Source of the DNA: Clostridiaceae bacterium
GTDB lineage: Bacteria > Bacillota_A > Clostridia > Acetivibrionales > Acetivibrionaceae
Length of the DNA stretch: 7,776 nucleotides
Assembly (NCBI GenBank): GCA_012513545.1
Contig: JAAZCB010000367.1
Location: forward strand, 1-7,776
Direction: 5' to 3'
Shown: positions 6,043-7,776 of the stretch, piece after piece
Layout of the letters: each line of letters starts with the position of its first letter
Numbering within the stretch: the first letter of the stretch is position 1
Translations under genes and position numbers: made by a program
The notes under the pieces: model-generated
Databases searched by the model: none
What the model was told of the DNA's origin: nothing
What the model saw: the letters and a program-made list of their open reading frames with translations, nothing else

Positions 6043-7053
6043 ATGATAGACAAAAGAATGATACGACAGACATTTATTACAATCGGATTGATTTTTATTA
6101 CAACGATTACATTTGGACAAAGAAGAGAATCATATGATTATGCTTTCAACGAGATTTATAAAATGCTTAAAGGAGAAGCTCCTCTTGATTTCAAGAAAGC
6201 TGTATTCCTGACAGAGAATGCATTTTATTCAAACAAACTTGATTATAATGAATTTTGCCAACAAATTGACTACATTGAAATTCAACTAAATCAATTCATA
6301 AGGGATAAAAATGTTGTAAATCATCCCATGGGAAAGCAATTTGCGATTTTCAATTATATGATGGAACCATCCAAATATAATGGAAACATAAAGCTTGTGT
6401 ATGATTTTGAGGACTTGACAGGTCAAAAGGATTGGACAAAAATGTTTGTAACAAAATTGCTCAATACAAAGACTGGTAATTGTCATTCACTGCCTTACCT
6501 CTATAAAATATTAGCTGAGGAAACTAAAGCAGAAGCATTTTTAGCTCTTGCTCCGAACCACTTGTATATTAAACACAAGGATGACAAAGGACAGTGGGTA
6601 AATGTAGAGCTTACAAATGGCACATTTCCAAGAGATGGTTGGGTTATTTCATCTCTTTCTATAACCACTGAAGCAATAAAAGCGGGAACGTACATGGAGC
6701 CATTGTCACTAAAAGAATCCGTTGCACTTTGCTTGTATGATTTAGCTTTGGGATACCAATTTCAATTCGGAAACGATGATTTTGGCTTAAAATGTTGTGA
6801 TACGATATTGACTTATTTTCCCAAATGCATTTATGCATATATGGTAAAAAGCGAAATTCTTACTGACAAAAGAAAGTCGGTATTAATGGCAAACAATAAT
6901 CAGCGAAACTCTGAGATTTCAGAAATTGAAAGAACAATAACTGGAATCTACAAACATATTGATGAAATGGGCTATAAAGACATGCCAAAGGAACAATATG
7001 AACAATGGGTAAAAGACGCTGAAGCTGAAAGATTAAAACAACAACAGAAATAA
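6043..7053 (+). CDS. Secreted transglutaminase-like (papain-fold) protein
   Basis: This is an exported protein of 336 residues with a probable transglutaminase-like fold; its exact role is not known to me. The signal peptide is in residues 1-26, with hydrophobic TFITIGLIFITTITF followed by GQ. The fold is suggested by KTGNCHSLPYLYKILAEE, where C147 would be the catalytic cysteine in front of a helix, then LAPNHLYIK with H173, and VNVELTNG with E189 or N192 as the possible third residue. Such proteins may act as peptidases, cross-linking enzymes or inactive binding modules. Residues of about 230-320 look helical and could hold TPR-like repeats; the tail is charged (DAEAERLKQQQK). I chose ATG 6043 (MIDKRMIRQ); ATG 6058 (MIRQTF) is equally good. 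A start at 5884 would add 53 residues in front of the signal peptide and is unlikely. The Rhs-tip gene follows after 32 bases. Secretion is well supported; catalysis is inferred. Confidence 0.72.
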   Translation: MIDKRMIRQTFITIGLIFITTITFGQRRESYDYAFNEIYKMLKGEAPLDFKKAVFLTENAFYSNKLDYNEFCQQIDYIEIQLNQFIRDKNVVNHPMGKQFAIFNYMMEPSKYNGNIKLVYDFEDLTGQKDWTKMFVTKLLNTKTGNCHSLPYLYKILAEETKAEAFLALAPNHLYIKHKDDKGQWVNVELTNGTFPRDGWVISSLSITTEAIKAGTYMEPLSLKESVALCLYDLALGYQFQFGNDDFGLKCCDTILTYFPKCIYAYMVKSEILTDKRKSVLMANNNQRNSEISEIERTITGIYKHIDEMGYKDMPKEQYEQWVKDAEAERLKQQQK

Positions 7054-7057
7054 ATAT

Positions 7058-7065
7058 TATATTTG
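7058..7065 (+). promoter_or_regulatory. Possible Bacteroidota -7 promoter element
   Basis: TATATTTG matches the TAnnTTTG consensus of Bacteroidota promoters exactly and ends 20 bases before the start codon at 7086. No good -33 TTTG element is visible at the usual 19-21 base spacing, and such A/T-rich matches arise by chance. The downstream gene may have its own promoter here, or be read through from the transglutaminase-like gene. Confidence 0.35.
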
Positions 7066-7085
7066 TTAACCTAATATTTTCAAAA

Positions 7086-7776
7086 ATGAGAAATACAATT
7101 TTAATCCTAATGTTGGCTTTATTTTCAACATGTATTTTCGGGCAAAATGAGAATCCATATAGTCAATTTGGTTATGAAGCACCAATAATGCCTGATAAAA
7201 AGCCGAGTTTGGAGAATTCATCATTTTTTATCATTCCGAATTCTGATACATCTTCATCTATTTCATTCTTATTGATTGATATTAGTCAAAGACAAATAAG
7301 TCTTCATTCAAATTCAGGTGAAATAATTGAGACGGACACCTTATTGTCATATACTTTAGCTCGATGGTTAACCCCTGACCCTGCACATCAATTTCACAGC
7401 CCATATTTAGGCATGGGTAACAATCCAATGAATGGTGTTGACCCAGATGGTCGAGATTGGTTTAAGAACCAAGATGGTACAGTAAAATGGTTTGATAATT
7501 CAAGTGTTGGATTTTCTGATGCAGACAGAAATTCTTGGTCAAATGTTGGTACTGAATATATGGAATTTAATGGAAAAAATTTAAAGTTTTATTGGCAAAC
7601 AGGAAATGAATTTGACGGTTACAAAGTCTTTAGTGTAAAATATAAAGCAGTGGCAGGAAAACCATTAGCAGATGGAACTTTCGATTATTCAAAAGCCCGT
7701 CAGGCTGTTCCTGATGAGGGGCCAATTGCAGAAGGATTATATTGGGTAGACCCAAAGCAGATACAATATTATAATG
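7086..7776 (+). CDS. Secreted Rhs-tip protein with possible L,D-transpeptidase-type (Tlde1/DUF2778-like) toxin domain, 3' truncated
   Basis: The frame is open from ATG 7086 to the window end (230 codons). Residues 1-20 are a signal peptide (MRNTILILMLALFSTCIFGQ). Then comes NPYSQFGYEAPIMP, a stretch I associate with a Bacteroidota family. Residues 93-123 are an Rhs core end: RWLTPDPAHQF, SPYLGMGNNPMNGVDPDG. In full-length Rhs proteins this motif ends the shell and is followed by a variable toxin. Here there is no long YD-repeat shell, only about 70 residues between the signal region and the core motif. The downstream part includes FDYSKARQAVPDEG and GPIAEGLYWV (212-221), which resembles the GPIPxGxY signature of Tlde1/DUF2778 proteins, peptidoglycan-targeting L,D-transpeptidase-type toxins. 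Their catalytic Cys/His region would lie beyond the window. It may be a displaced Rhs tip acting as an exported enzyme. The Rhs core match is firm; the toxin assignment is tentative. Confidence 0.75.
   Translation, partial: MRNTILILMLALFSTCIFGQNENPYSQFGYEAPIMPDKKPSLENSSFFIIPNSDTSSSISFLLIDISQRQISLHSNSGEIIETDTLLSYTLARWLTPDPAHQFHSPYLGMGNNPMNGVDPDGRDWFKNQDGTVKWFDNSSVGFSDADRNSWSNVGTEYMEFNGKNLKFYWQTGNEFDGYKVFSVKYKAVAGKPLADGTFDYSKARQAVPDEGPIAEGLYWVDPKQIQYYN

Overview
The window looks like a low-G+C member of the Bacteroidota (Bacteroidetes). The support is a type IX secretion (T9SS) C-terminal sorting domain, a gingipain-like C25 peptidase, signal peptides ending in Ala/Gly-Gln, A/T-rich start regions without clear Shine-Dalgarno sites, and an Rhs-tip protein of a kind I associate with this phylum. 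All six genes read on the + strand.

Region 1 (1-2349) is a type IIS restriction-modification pair: the C-terminal part of a D12-class adenine methyltransferase, cut by the window start, then 2 bases later an AlwI/BstNBI-family endonuclease. Region 2 (2350-2771) is non-coding. It holds a hairpin, a short motif repeated near 6006, and the first copy of a structured element (2541-2686). Region 3 (2772-5686) is a two-gene unit: a small secreted cysteine-rich protein with a T9SS sorting domain, and a secreted C25 cysteine peptidase. Region 4 (5687-6042) is non-coding and carries the second structured element (5717-5882), which is interrupted by a perfect 20-bp palindrome. Region 5 (6043-7776) has a secreted transglutaminase-like protein and the start of a secreted Rhs-tip protein with a possible L,D-transpeptidase-type toxin domain, cut by the window end.

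The main discovery is the pair of structured elements. They share a nearly identical central block. Their stem arms differ in sequence yet stay self-complementary, with the same spacing and the same two A/C positions, which become G-T wobbles on the bottom strand. The right end of copy 1 (2672-2686) is complementary at 14 of 15 bases to the left end of copy 2 (5717-5731), while each copy's own two ends match only at AAC/GTT and a few scattered bases. That is the signature expected of integron gene cassettes ending in attC sites. I therefore read the window as part of a cassette-like array with no integrase in view: cassette A (restriction-modification, start outside), cassette B (T9SS protein plus peptidase, about 3.2 kb, complete) and cassette C (transglutaminase-like plus Rhs-tip, end outside). 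The cassette model is inference. The repeats, stems and matching ends are directly visible.
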